A DNA stretch of 64,000 nt from RGIG6353 sp964558655. Its GTDB lineage: Bacteria > Bacillota > Clostridia > Oscillospirales > SIG627. The stretch spans positions 1-64,000 of the forward strand of contig CAZLEX010000003.1 in NCBI GenBank assembly GCA_964558655.1, written 5' to 3'. The translations under genes and the position numbers were made by a program. The notes under the pieces were generated by a model. That model did not search any database and was not told the DNA's origin. It was given only the letters and a program-made list of their open reading frames with translations. Positions 33,632-42,511 of this stretch are shown here, piece after piece (within the stretch, counting starts at the first letter, position 1; every line of letters begins with the position of its first letter).

Positions 33632-34735
33632 TTAAAACTTTGAGTTGATATACGATGTGATGAGTATAAGACTTTGGCTGTAAGACTTCACACCGCTTTC
33701 CACACCGTTCGCCTTGAGATAGGTATCGTTTACCGTTTCGGCAATCTCGCTTACGGCCGAATTTGAATATTTCGAGTAGTGCTGCGAGGAAGAATAATAG
33801 TCGTACAGCACGATATCGGGAAGAGTGGGGAGAATTTCGTAATATGCTTCGGGATTGAATTCGTAAAGCTCGTTGGCAAGGAGGATAAAAGCTTCAGCCC
33901 ACGCCGAGTAACGCAGGTAGGGGTTTTCCGCCTGAGAAAGTATCAGGAACGCCGAAAAATCCGCCTCGTCTTCGGGAGCTATTCCGCGCTGGTGAGAATA
34001 TTCGTGTGCAACGGTGTAGGGGAGAGTGTAGTTTGCGTAATTTGTGTTGATACAGGGCTCACCCGTGAAAAAAGTGTATATCCCCGCAATGTGAGTGTAG
34101 GTGAGAGGGACGCTGAGGGCAAGCGGTTTTGCCCGAACTCCCGTTTTTTGATAAAAGCCGTATTTTTCGGCGGTACGGTTTACCTCCTTTTCCACTTCTT
34201 CAAAAAGAGCCGAGAGGTTCATGTTCGGGTCGGAGGTTCCGGTTAAATCGGAGGAGGAAACGAATTCCGCCACCGCCGCAAGTTCCTCTGCCGCCCGCCG
34301 TGTCGCCTGCTCAATATCATATTCCGTAATTGCAGTTTCGATTTCGAGATGACGGTAAATCGGCACTCTGTGGTAGGACGCCGAAAAAGTTACGGTAAAT
34401 AAGGCTATTACAACAACGGTACACTTGAGCACAAAAGAAAGAAATTTTTTTAAGCTGAAAGCTCTGAGAAAATTTTTGAAAAAAAGTTTTAAAACCGATA
34501 TCACCGCCACCGCCGAAACGAGAACGGCGGCAAAAATGACAAGCGTTTCGGAAAGTGCGAACGGAAAGAGGTTTGCGGGAAGAAAAATCAGTTTGAATAC
34601 GGGAGATATATACATGCAGAAAAATTCCGCAAACCGTTCCGATAAGCGAAAAAGCACTTCGAGTATACATGAGGAAACAAGAATCAGAAAAAATATAAAA
34701 TTCGATTTCTTTTCAAAAAATTTTAAAACAGACAT
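33632..34735 (-). CDS. DUF3810 membrane protein with HEYSH zinc motif
   Basis: The 367-residue protein has three N-terminal membrane helices (about 10-30, 45-80, 100-125) and a C-terminal extracytoplasmic domain with THIAGIYTFFTGEP, and HEYSHQRG, an HExxH zinc-protease motif, followed by EDEADFSAFL. This is the DUF3810 arrangement. Peptidase activity is inferred from the motif; no substrate is known. ATG 34735 lies inside the end of the RluA gene (13-base overlap) with a GGAGAAC site upstream; the longer frame to 34801 is unlikely. The gap to the NodB-like gene is 12 bases, so these form one operon. Confidence 0.8.
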   Translation of the reverse strand: MSVLKFFEKKSNFIFFLILVSSCILEVLFRLSERFAEFFCMYISPVFKLIFLPANLFPFALSETLVIFAAVLVSAVAVISVLKLFFKNFLRAFSLKKFLSFVLKCTVVVIALFTVTFSASYHRVPIYRHLEIETAITEYDIEQATRRAAEELAAVAEFVSSSDLTGTSDPNMNLSALFEEVEKEVNRTAEKYGFYQKTGVRAKPLALSVPLTYTHIAGIYTFFTGEPCINTNYANYTLPYTVAHEYSHQRGIAPEDEADFSAFLILSQAENPYLRYSAWAEAFILLANELYEFNPEAYYEILPTLPDIVLYDYYSSSQHYSKYSNSAVSEIAETVNDTYLKANGVESGVKSYSQSLILITSYINSKF

Positions 34736-35616
34736 ATTTGTTCTCCGAAAAGCCGCTTTATGCACATTTCCATGTCTTCCGGAAGAGGACAGGTGACACA
34801 AACGCTTTCTTTGGTAAAAGGGTGTATAAATTCAACTCCCATCGCATGAAGTGCCTGACGGTCAATGTATTCGCTGTGCAGGGAGTAGAGAGTGTCGCTT
34901 AAGATAGGGTGGTTCAGAGCTTTCATGTGAACTCTGAGCTGATGGGTTCTTCCCGTTACGGGAGATAGGGAAACAAGACTCGCCGCATCCGACGATTTCA
35001 AAACCTTGTATTCGGTGAGAGCTTCTTCTCCCCTGTGGCAGACAGTTCTTATTATGTTTCGCGGATCGGGACGGGTTATGGGGTAGGAAACCGTTCCCTC
35101 ACCGTCTATTTTTCCGAGACATACGGCAATATATTCTTTTTTTACCTGTCTGTTTATGAGAAGCTTTGAAAATTCGTTTGCCGCAAGCTGATTTTTTGCG
35201 ACTATTACGGCACCGCTGGTGTCGGTATCAAGGCGGGTAAGCGAACGGAAAACAAAAGTGCGGTCACGGTAAAGGTAAAGAACCCTTGAGGCAAGCGTGT
35301 CTCCCCGATGATTTCTCGATGGGTGTGTCGGAATACCAGCGGGCTTGGCAAAAGCCGCATACCATTCGTCCTCCCAGAGAAGCTCTGCGGGAGCGTTAAA
35401 GGGCAGAATGTTTTCGCTGCTTTTTCTGTCATCGGTGTTAAGAGTGAGGATATCGCCTTTTTTCAGTATGAATCTTACCGTTACTTTTTTACCGTTGACA
35501 CATATGCCGTCATCGTAAGATTTAAGCCGCGTGAGCAGACGGGCGGATATTTTAAGCGATTTTATAACATCTTTGACGGTTTTTCCGTCAAGGGAGGAGT
35601 CAGTTTCGATTGTCAT
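34723..35616 (-). CDS. RluA-family pseudouridine synthase
   Basis: This is a 297-residue enzyme isomerising uridine in rRNA or tRNA. An S4-like N-terminal domain (residues 15-60) is followed by the catalytic domain with the invariant aspartate in RLDTDTSG, then GRTHQLRVHM and HAMGVEFIHPFT. The family is clear, but which RNA position it modifies is not. Minus-strand TTGAAA-17-TAAAAT lies at about 35694-35666, a plausible promoter for this gene and those downstream. No strong ribosome binding site precedes the chosen ATG. Confidence 0.88.
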   Translation of the reverse strand: MTIETDSSLDGKTVKDVIKSLKISARLLTRLKSYDDGICVNGKKVTVRFILKKGDILTLNTDDRKSSENILPFNAPAELLWEDEWYAAFAKPAGIPTHPSRNHRGDTLASRVLYLYRDRTFVFRSLTRLDTDTSGAVIVAKNQLAANEFSKLLINRQVKKEYIAVCLGKIDGEGTVSYPITRPDPRNIIRTVCHRGEEALTEYKVLKSSDAASLVSLSPVTGRTHQLRVHMKALNHPILSDTLYSLHSEYIDRQALHAMGVEFIHPFTKESVCVTCPLPEDMEMCIKRLFGEQICLF

Positions 35617-35727
35617 TTTTTACCGTTCGTTCCGAATAAGCCTTTCATTTTTTCATATATGTATATTTTACTATATACTGTCAAGTTTTTCAAGTGCTAT
35701 TTTTTGTAATTTTTTACTCCGTAAGTG

Positions 35728-35756
35728 TTGATTTTGAGTTGTAAATGTGATATAGT
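35728..35756 (+). promoter_or_regulatory. sigma-A promoter before the methyltransferase/ecf operon
   Basis: TTGATT (35728-35733) and TATAGT (35751-35756) are 17 bases apart and lead into the long plus-strand run from 35803. Confidence 0.7.
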
Positions 35757-35802
35757 AATATAATAATTGTAATTACAGTATTTGTTTGCTATTGGGAGAA
35801 TT

Positions 35803-36669
35803 ATGTGGATATCTGAAAAACTTACCGATTATGAACTTTTGGATACATCTGACGGCGCAAGGCTGGAAAGATGGGGAAAATACATACTTTCGCGTCCGGA
35901 CCCTCAGGTTATTTGGAAAGGCGTGAGGAAAAGCGAAGAATGGAAAAAAGTCGATGCCGTATATCACCGCTCGGACAGAGGCGGCGGCTCATGGGAGATA
36001 AGAAACCGCTCCATGCCTGATGCATGGACCGTTTCGACGAACGGTCTCGTACTCGGCGTGCGTACAATGGGATTTAAACACACGGGTGTTTTTCCCGAAC
36101 AGGCGGTCAATTGGGAATGGGCAAGCGAACTTATCCGCAATGCCTCCCGACCGATAAAAGTGCTTAACCTTTTTGCCTATACGGGAGGTGCGACAATGGC
36201 GTGTGCTGCGGCGGGGGCTTCCGTCTGTCATGTTGACGCTTCTCGCGGAATGGTTTTGCAGGCGAAGGAGAACGCAAAGTTTTCTGGACTTGAAAATTCT
36301 CCGATAAGATACATCGTTGACGACTGTGCCAAATTTCTCACACGGGAGATAAAGCGGGGCAATTTTTACGACGCGGTTATTCTCGACCCTCCGTCATACG
36401 GAAGAGGTCCTTCGGGAGAAATATGGAAAATCGAAGACTGCATAGGCGAACTTCTTGACCTCTGCCGTCGGGTGCTTTCCGATAAGCCGCTTTTCGTTCT
36501 GCTCAATTCTTACACGACGGGGCTCGCTCCTTCGACAATGGCGTATTTGCTTCACTTGAAAATCGCTTCGGTGTTGGGCGGAAAGATAGATTTTGACGAA
36601 ATAGGACTGACGACTCTGTCAACCGGAAAGGCTCTCGGATGCGGAGCAAGTGCGAGGTGGACGGTATGA
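35803..36669 (+). CDS. class I SAM-dependent rRNA methyltransferase-like protein
   Basis: The 288-residue protein has an N-terminal RNA-binding-like region (LLDTSDGARLERWGKYILSR) and a Rossmann methyltransferase domain with the SAM motif VLNLFAYTGGATMACAAAGA, the acidic VCHVDASRGM, and the catalytic-type VILDPPSYGRGPSG. These motifs match the RlmI/RlmK-type cytosine-5 or guanine methyltransferase group lacking a PUA domain. The exact target is unknown. TTGGGAGAATT precedes ATG 35803. The stop overlaps the ecfA1 start (ATGA). Confidence 0.8.
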   Translation: MWISEKLTDYELLDTSDGARLERWGKYILSRPDPQVIWKGVRKSEEWKKVDAVYHRSDRGGGSWEIRNRSMPDAWTVSTNGLVLGVRTMGFKHTGVFPEQAVNWEWASELIRNASRPIKVLNLFAYTGGATMACAAAGASVCHVDASRGMVLQAKENAKFSGLENSPIRYIVDDCAKFLTREIKRGNFYDAVILDPPSYGRGPSGEIWKIEDCIGELLDLCRRVLSDKPLFVLLNSYTTGLAPSTMAYLLHLKIASVLGGKIDFDEIGLTTLSTGKALGCGASARWTV

Positions 36670-37517
36670 GCGAGATGATAAAATTCGAGAATGTTTATTT
36701 CGATTACGGAGAAGACGGTTCTGTCTCACGGGAAGGTGCGGTTTTAAAAAACACCTGTCTTTCGATTGAAAAAGGCAGTTTTGTCGCACTGCTCGGTCAT
36801 AACGGATCGGGAAAATCGACAATGGCAAAGCTCATGAACGGCGTCCTCGTGCCTAAATCGGGGAAGGTAACGGTCTGCGGGTTTGATACCGCCGATGACG
36901 AAAACATATGGGAAATACGCCGTCGGGTAGGAATGGTATTCCAAAATCCCGACAACCAGATTGTTGCGACAACCGTCGAAGAAGATGTTGCGTTCGGTCC
37001 CGAAAATCTCGGGATTGAACCCGAAGAAATACGCCGTCGGGTAGACGAGGCACTCGAAAGTGTGCATATGACGGAATTTAAGCTCCATTCTCCATCCCAG
37101 CTTTCCGGCGGACAGAAGCAGAGGGTGGCAATTGCCGGAATTTTGGCAATGAAGCCGGAGTGCATTATTTTCGATGAGTCCACCGCCATGCTCGATCCTC
37201 AGGGCAGACAGGAAGTCATGGAGGAGATTTTAAAGCTGAAAGAGCAGGGAATGACGGTCATTCTCATAACCCATTACATGAACGAAGCGGTTTTTGCCGA
37301 CAGAGTCGTCGTGGTTAACGACGGAGAGACGGTAATGGACTCCGCACCCGCAAAGGTCTTTTGCGAGGTGGAAAAACTTCGCGGTCTCGGGCTTGATGTC
37401 CCGCAGGTTACCCATCTTGCACACCTTCTTTCAAATGACGGGTACAGCTTGCGGCGTGATATACTTTTTGAAGATGAAGCTTACGATGAACTTTCGCACT
37501 TGTTGCAAAAGAGGTGA
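36666..37517 (+). CDS. ecfA1: ECF transporter ATPase EcfA1
   Basis: The 283-residue ATPase carries Walker A GHNGSGKSTMAK, Q-loop VFQNPDNQIV, signature LSGGQKQRVAI, Walker B CIIFDESTAMLDP and switch H in VILITHYMNEA. The Ser in DEST, rather than a second Glu-rich variant, and the QNPDNQ Q-loop are typical for EcfA1. It pairs with EcfA2 and EcfT as the shared energising module for several vitamin S components, here probably including QueT at 25.6 kb. ATG 36666 overlaps the preceding stop, with GAGGTGG upstream. Confidence 0.93.
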   Translation: MSEMIKFENVYFDYGEDGSVSREGAVLKNTCLSIEKGSFVALLGHNGSGKSTMAKLMNGVLVPKSGKVTVCGFDTADDENIWEIRRRVGMVFQNPDNQIVATTVEEDVAFGPENLGIEPEEIRRRVDEALESVHMTEFKLHSPSQLSGGQKQRVAIAGILAMKPECIIFDESTAMLDPQGRQEVMEEILKLKEQGMTVILITHYMNEAVFADRVVVVNDGETVMDSAPAKVFCEVEKLRGLGLDVPQVTHLAHLLSNDGYSLRRDILFEDEAYDELSHLLQKR

Positions 37518-37521
37518 AAAA

Positions 37522-38385
37522 TTGGGAATTATAAAACTTGAAAAGGTTTCTTATGTGTACAGTCCTTCGACACCTTTTGAGAAGGAGGCACTGCACAATG
37601 TAGATATAGAGTTCCGAGAGGGAGCCGTGACCGGCATAATCGGGCATACGGGATCGGGTAAATCCACAGTAGCTCAATTGCTCAACGGATTGCTCAAGCC
37701 CACATCGGGCAGAGTTCTGCTTGACGGGCGGGATATTTTCGAGGACGCAAAAAAAGTGTCGGATATTCGCTTCCGGGTGGGACTTGTGTTTCAGTACCCG
37801 GAATACCAGCTTTTCGAGGAAAGCGTCTATCGGGATATCGCATTCGGCCCTACCAATATGGGACTGGACGAAGAGGAAATAAAAAGGCGTGTTTACGATG
37901 CGGCAAGGTTTGCCGGAATCGGAAAAGACCTGCTTGAAAAATCTCCGTTTGAATTGTCGGGCGGTCAGAGACGCCGTGCGGCAATTGCGGGAGTTATGGC
38001 AATGGAACCCGAAATAATCGTTTTGGACGAACCTGCGGCGGGACTTGATCCGCGTGGCAGAGATGAAATTCTGACGGGAATAAGGCGGTACAGGGAAGAG
38101 AAAAACAACACAGTTATTCTCATTTCTCACAGCATGGAGGATATGGCACTCTATTCCGACAGGCTTGTCGTAATGGCGGGAGGAGAGGTGCTTACCGAAG
38201 GAAGTGTCGACGAAGTTTTCGGAAAATCCTCACTAATAGAAAAATCGGGTTTAAAACTGCCTCAGATTACCTCTGTCGCCGACAGGCTCCGCAATGACGG
38301 ATATCCGCTTTCAAGCGGGATTTATACCGTTGAAAAAGCTCATTCGGAAATTCTGTCTCTCCTGAAAGGAGACAAAAGATGTTAA
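37522..38385 (+). CDS. ecfA2: ECF transporter ATPase EcfA2
   Basis: The 287-residue partner of EcfA1 has Walker A GHTGSGKSTVAQ, Q-loop VFQYPEYQLFEE, signature LSGGQRRRAAI, Walker B IIVLDEPAAGLDP and VILISHSMEDM. The QYPEYQLFE Q-loop is diagnostic for EcfA2. The start is TTG 37522, five bases after GAGGTG, which itself contains the ecfA1 stop; a much longer upstream frame overlaps ecfA1 and is rejected. Overlaps ecfT by seven bases. Confidence 0.93.
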   Translation: MGIIKLEKVSYVYSPSTPFEKEALHNVDIEFREGAVTGIIGHTGSGKSTVAQLLNGLLKPTSGRVLLDGRDIFEDAKKVSDIRFRVGLVFQYPEYQLFEESVYRDIAFGPTNMGLDEEEIKRRVYDAARFAGIGKDLLEKSPFELSGGQRRRAAIAGVMAMEPEIIVLDEPAAGLDPRGRDEILTGIRRYREEKNNTVILISHSMEDMALYSDRLVVMAGGEVLTEGSVDEVFGKSSLIEKSGLKLPQITSVADRLRNDGYPLSSGIYTVEKAHSEILSLLKGDKRC

Positions 38386-39209
38386 AAGATATTACTTTAG
38401 GGCAGTTTTTTCCGGGAAACTCAATTCTCCATAAAACAGATCCGCGAATAAAGCTTGTCTTAACCGTGCTGTTTATAGTATCGGTATTTTCGGCGAAAAA
38501 TATTTTTTCTTTCGCACTGCTCATTGCGGGCATCGCGGTTTTGATACTGCTGTCCGGAATATCCGTGAAAGTTATTCTGAGAGGCATACGCCCCGTCCTG
38601 TTTTTAATGCTGTTTACGGCAATTGTGAATTTGTTTTGGACAAAGGGTGAGGGAGATCCGCTCATATCTTTCGGATTTATCAAAATCTGGGAAATAGGAA
38701 TAGTGAATGCGGCGTTTATGGTAGTTCGCATAGTTTCGCTCATAGCGGGTACTTCGCTCCTTTTGACTTATACCACATCTCCCATAGCACTTACCGACGC
38801 TCTTGAGAGAATTTTGAAACCTCTCGGATATCTTCATGTTCCCGTTCACGATTTCGCAATGATGATGACGATAGCCCTTCGGTTTATCCCCACTCTTCTG
38901 GAGGAGACCGACAAGATTATAAATGCACAGAAGGCAAGAGGAGCGGGCTTCGATAAAGGAAACCTCATTGACAAAGTCAAAGCTTTTGTGCCTATACTCA
39001 TACCGCTTTTTATTTCGGCATTCAGGCGTGCCGACGATTTGGCATGTGCTATGGAATGTCGCTGTTACAGAGGCGGAGAGGGCAGAACGAGAATGAAAGT
39101 TTTGCATATACGCTTTTCCGATATTCTGATTTGCACGGTGTTTGTTCTGTTTGCCGCCGCACTGTTCTTCCTGAATACTTTCGATACTTCGATAACACTT
39201 TTGAGGTGA
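38379..39209 (+). CDS. ecfT: ECF transporter transmembrane protein EcfT
   Basis: The 276-residue integral membrane scaffold has helices near 25-60, 65-85, 108-130 and 240-265. Its two coupling motifs are present as AQKARGAGF and AMECRCYRGGEGRTRM (the second usually has AMEARxY), which dock onto EcfA1 and EcfA2. AAGGAG precedes the ATG, which overlaps ecfA2. Two bases separate it from truA. Confidence 0.9.
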   Translation: MLKDITLGQFFPGNSILHKTDPRIKLVLTVLFIVSVFSAKNIFSFALLIAGIAVLILLSGISVKVILRGIRPVLFLMLFTAIVNLFWTKGEGDPLISFGFIKIWEIGIVNAAFMVVRIVSLIAGTSLLLTYTTSPIALTDALERILKPLGYLHVPVHDFAMMMTIALRFIPTLLEETDKIINAQKARGAGFDKGNLIDKVKAFVPILIPLFISAFRRADDLACAMECRCYRGGEGRTRMKVLHIRFSDILICTVFVLFAAALFFLNTFDTSITLLR

Positions 39210-39211
39210 GC

Positions 39212-39943
39212 ATGAAATATAAGCTTACGGTTGCATACGACGGTTCTTTCTTTTCGGGGTGGCAGGTACAGAAAAACGCCGTTACCGTACAGGGAGAGAT
39301 GACACGCTGTGTCCGGCGTATTTTCGGAGACGGTGCGAGCGTTACCGGTTCAAGCCGAACCGACAGCGGAGTTCACGCTCTCGGGTTTGTGTGTCATATA
39401 ACGGCTGAAGGTAGTACGCTTTCCCCGCAAAATACGGCACAGGCTCTGAATTCTCTGCTTCCGCCGCATATTTTCGTCATTTCCTGCGAGGAGGCTGACG
39501 AGAATTTTCATGCAAGATACAGTGCCGTTTCCAAAGAATACAGATACTTGATTTGCGACGGCGGAATACGGGATCCGTTTCTGTATAACAGGGCATGGTT
39601 TTATCCCCGTCGTCTCGACGAAGAAAAGATGAACGAGGCGTCAAAGGATTTTTTGGGGACTTTTGACTTTAGGTCGTTTATGGCACAGGGGTCGAAAGTT
39701 ACCGACACGCACCGAACGGTGTATTCGGCTCAGGTGATACGCCGTGACGGAAAGATTGAGTTTTCCGTTTGCGCAAACGGATTTCTTTACAACATGGTAA
39801 GAATAATGACGGGGACGCTGGTAGATATAAGCTGCGGAAAAATAAACGAATCCGTTCGTGATATCATTGCCTGCAAATCCCGATCCCACGCGGGTATTAC
39901 GGCTCCTGCTCAGGGGTTGTATCTTTACCGTGTAAATTATTGA
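39212..39943 (+). CDS. truA: tRNA pseudouridine(38-40) synthase
   Basis: The 243-residue enzyme modifies the anticodon arm of many tRNAs. TruA motifs are visible: YDGSFFSGWQVQ at the start, the catalytic aspartate in GSSRTDSGVHALG, ARYSAVSKEYRYLI, and FLYNMVRIMTGTLVDI near the end. The order ecfA1-ecfA2-ecfT-truA is conserved in Firmicutes. ATG 39212 has GAGGTGAG directly upstream. Confidence 0.93.
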   Translation: MKYKLTVAYDGSFFSGWQVQKNAVTVQGEMTRCVRRIFGDGASVTGSSRTDSGVHALGFVCHITAEGSTLSPQNTAQALNSLLPPHIFVISCEEADENFHARYSAVSKEYRYLICDGGIRDPFLYNRAWFYPRRLDEEKMNEASKDFLGTFDFRSFMAQGSKVTDTHRTVYSAQVIRRDGKIEFSVCANGFLYNMVRIMTGTLVDISCGKINESVRDIIACKSRSHAGITAPAQGLYLYRVNY

Positions 39944-39957
39944 AAACAGGAGGCTTT

Positions 39958-41157
39958 ATGGAAAAAAAAGAAGAAAAAGAAGAAAAAGTTTTTTCTCCGA
40001 ACGCTTTTGACCGTAAAGCGTCTTTAATAAAAAAAATAAAATATGCCGTAGCTTTGTTGCTTGTTTTTGATTTTCTGTTTTTCTTTTTGGGTTATCGCAA
40101 TGACATAACCGTCGAAAATATTCGCTATCTTTTAAAATATGTGAATATTTCTCCGTCCGTAATCGGTTCGGAAAATGCCCGTGTAATCCCGATTGAAAGC
40201 ACTGACGGAGTGCAAACGGCAATTTTTCGGCAGGAACTCGTCGTCGTTACCAAAAATAAGGTTACGACATATGACATGAACGCCAAAGAAGGCTTTTCGG
40301 ATACGGTTTCCCTGTCATCTCCGGCAATTTCCACCGGCAAAAATTTCTTTGCGGTATATGACAGAGGAGATAATTACTTTGCTCTGTACAATTCGTTTTC
40401 AAAGATATACGAAGAGGTAACTCCCTATCCCGTCTGGGATATAATAATTTCCGACAGCGGAGAATACTCCGTTATAACCGCCGAGAAGGGATACCGCAGT
40501 GCTCTTCGGGTATATAACACAAATTTTGAAAATAAAATGAACTATCTTACCTCCGACAAGTATATAATATGTTCCGATACGCACAGCGGTAAAGATGTTT
40601 TTTATATTGTCGGGTGTCTGAAAAACAGTGAGGACGGGGATTTTCTCTCTTCCGCCGTTATCTTGAAAGACGGATCTGAAGATGTTTATCTGACGGTGGA
40701 ATTTCCGTCGGAAATGATACTTAACGCTAAATTCTTCGACAACGGAAACATGTGCGTCCTTACGGATAAATCGGTGAGGGTACTCGATTTGGCGGGCGGA
40801 GAACTTTCAAAAACTTCTTTTTCTTCGGACAGTCTGAAAATGTTTGATGCGGGTACGGATTACTGTGTGCTTATACTCAACGAAAATTCAATCGGCACAA
40901 AGCACAGAATGATAATTATTGACGATCGCGGGAATACTTTGACGGATACAGTTATCGATTCTTCGGTGGACGATATTTCAGCCGGAGACAGAGAGGTGCT
41001 TATTTTGGGTTCTTCATCCATTATATCTTTTAAACTTGACGATAATACTTTAACGGAACATTCTGCCGATAAGGGATATACAAAAGTCTTATCGCTCAAA
41101 AAGTCCGAAGCGATTTTGATTTACGACGATAACGCTTACATTGTAAGTACGAAATAA
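39958..41157 (+). CDS. DUF5711-like single-pass protein with beta-propeller
   Basis: The 399-residue protein has a charged cytoplasmic N-terminus (MEKKEEKEEKVF), one membrane helix at about 28-46, and an extracytoplasmic region of repeated beta strands reminiscent of a propeller (IFRQELVVVTKNKVTTYDMN; FAVYDRGDNYFALYN; RVYNTNFENKM). This matches DUF5711 family proteins common in Clostridia, whose function is unknown. ATG 39958 follows AGGAGGC; an in-frame TTG at 39940 is less likely. It lies between truA and cvpA in one run. Confidence 0.7.
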   Translation: MEKKEEKEEKVFSPNAFDRKASLIKKIKYAVALLLVFDFLFFFLGYRNDITVENIRYLLKYVNISPSVIGSENARVIPIESTDGVQTAIFRQELVVVTKNKVTTYDMNAKEGFSDTVSLSSPAISTGKNFFAVYDRGDNYFALYNSFSKIYEEVTPYPVWDIIISDSGEYSVITAEKGYRSALRVYNTNFENKMNYLTSDKYIICSDTHSGKDVFYIVGCLKNSEDGDFLSSAVILKDGSEDVYLTVEFPSEMILNAKFFDNGNMCVLTDKSVRVLDLAGGELSKTSFSSDSLKMFDAGTDYCVLILNENSIGTKHRMIIIDDRGNTLTDTVIDSSVDDISAGDREVLILGSSSIISFKLDDNTLTEHSADKGYTKVLSLKKSEAILIYDDNAYIVSTK

Positions 41158-41167
41158 CGGAGGTAAT

Positions 41168-41872
41168 ATGACGCTTTTTATTGATTTAATTCTTATAGGT
41201 GTTTTTGTCGGATTTACAGTGGCGGGATACAGAAAAGGATTTGTGAAAATGCTCATATCCTGCTTTAAAAACCTGGCGGCTTTTCTCATTGCATTTTTTA
41301 CCGCTCCGAAATTGGGAGAGATAATTGCGAAGATGTCTTTCATGGACAATGTGAGAGTTACCGTTGCCGAAAAACTTACGACGCTTTTGGGAACCGACAG
41401 TGCGACGGCCGAAGATGTCAAAAGAATTATAAATTCCGAACAGAACGCATTTGCCGAATTTGCCGAAAGAATGGGCGTTGACACAAACGCCGTGAGTAAG
41501 GTTGCCGAAAATGCCGTGGGGAATGTAAACGAAGCGGTGGGAGAATATATTGCCGAGCCGTGTGTTTCGGTTCTCTCCTGCGTGATTGCGTTCGTGATTG
41601 TATTCGTCGTTTCGGTTTTGGCGATAAAACTTGTCGGTGTTGTGCTATCTCTCATTGTCAAGCTCCCCGTTCTTCACGCTTCAAACAAGATACTCGGTAT
41701 TGTGACCGGTGCTCTGCTCGGACTTTTCTGGGTGTTTATTATTACGGCTGTCATAAGGACGGCGTCACCGTTTTTCGCAGACAATATTATGGTTGCGACA
41801 CTTGAGAGCACAGGAAGCCTTTACAGCAGGATAGCTTCTTTTTCTCCCGATTTTCTTTCAAAGCTTTTGTAA
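41168..41872 (+). CDS. CvpA-family membrane protein
   Basis: The 234-residue protein has helices at about 5-22, 30-48, 135-165 and 180-205. The start LIDLILIGVFVGFTVAGYRK GF pattern and the later LGIVTGALLGLFWVFIITAV fit the CvpA (colicin V production-like) family. A soluble helical insert spans residues 60-130. CvpA proteins are linked to envelope homeostasis, but no molecular activity is established. GGAGGTAAT precedes ATG. Confidence 0.75.
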   Translation: MTLFIDLILIGVFVGFTVAGYRKGFVKMLISCFKNLAAFLIAFFTAPKLGEIIAKMSFMDNVRVTVAEKLTTLLGTDSATAEDVKRIINSEQNAFAEFAERMGVDTNAVSKVAENAVGNVNEAVGEYIAEPCVSVLSCVIAFVIVFVVSVLAIKLVGVVLSLIVKLPVLHASNKILGIVTGALLGLFWVFIITAVIRTASPFFADNIMVATLESTGSLYSRIASFSPDFLSKLL

Positions 41873-41908
41873 AAAAAATATTAAAATCATTTTAATTACG
41901 GAGATAGT

Positions 41909-42466
41909 ATGATAAAATTCAAAAAAAGCGATATTCCGAATTACATCTCGGTTTTCAGACTGTGTCTTATACCGGTGTTTCTGTATTTTTATTTTGAGCA
42001 GAGAAATACGGCACGGGCGGCGTGCGTGTTTCTGCTTGCCGGTATGAGCGATGTCCTGGACGGTTATCTTGCCAGAAGAAATCAATGGGTGTCGAACATG
42101 GGACGGATTCTCGATCCTGTTGCCGACAAGTGTATGCAGTCGACGGTTTTGATATCCCTGTCGGTTGACAGAATCGTGCCGTGGGCAATCAGTGCGGTTT
42201 TGATAGGGAAGGAATTGCTTATGGTTCTCGGAGCCACCAGGCTTATAAAAAAATTCAATACATATGCACAGTCCGGCTGGTACGGAAAGGGTGCGGTAGT
42301 GCTTTTTTATGCGGTGGTTGTGTCTTTAATGCTTTTTGATATGGGAAAAGCCGTAAAGATTATTCTTTCCTGCCTTTTGATTTTCGCAATGTTTTTCGCT
42401 CTTACGATGTATTATCTGAAAACATACAGATCGAAAAGCACAGACGGCAGGACGGTAAAAGATTAA
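41909..42466 (+). CDS. pgsA: CDP-diacylglycerol-glycerol-3-phosphate phosphatidyltransferase-like
   Basis: The 185-residue membrane enzyme of the CDP-alcohol phosphotransferase family has the complete signature D-x2-DG-x2-AR-x8-G-x3-D-x3-D, seen as DVLDGYLARR then MGRILDPVADK (about residues 47-73). The NYISVFRLCLIPVFLYFYF start is typical of PgsA, which makes phosphatidylglycerol phosphate. Related synthases for other alcohols share the motif, so the specific substrate is inferred from length and start. GGAGATAGT precedes ATG. Confidence 0.85.
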   Translation: MIKFKKSDIPNYISVFRLCLIPVFLYFYFEQRNTARAACVFLLAGMSDVLDGYLARRNQWVSNMGRILDPVADKCMQSTVLISLSVDRIVPWAISAVLIGKELLMVLGATRLIKKFNTYAQSGWYGKGAVVLFYAVVVSLMLFDMGKAVKIILSCLLIFAMFFALTMYYLKTYRSKSTDGRTVKD

Positions 42467-42511
42467 AACGGCAAACAATAAAAAATAACAGTTAAAAGGA
42501 AAAGGTATAAT

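Noticed and set aside
37393..37521. Long N-terminal extension of EcfA2
   Set aside because: It overlaps ecfA1 in another frame and is unlike the family; TTG 37522 fits the length and the ribosome binding site.
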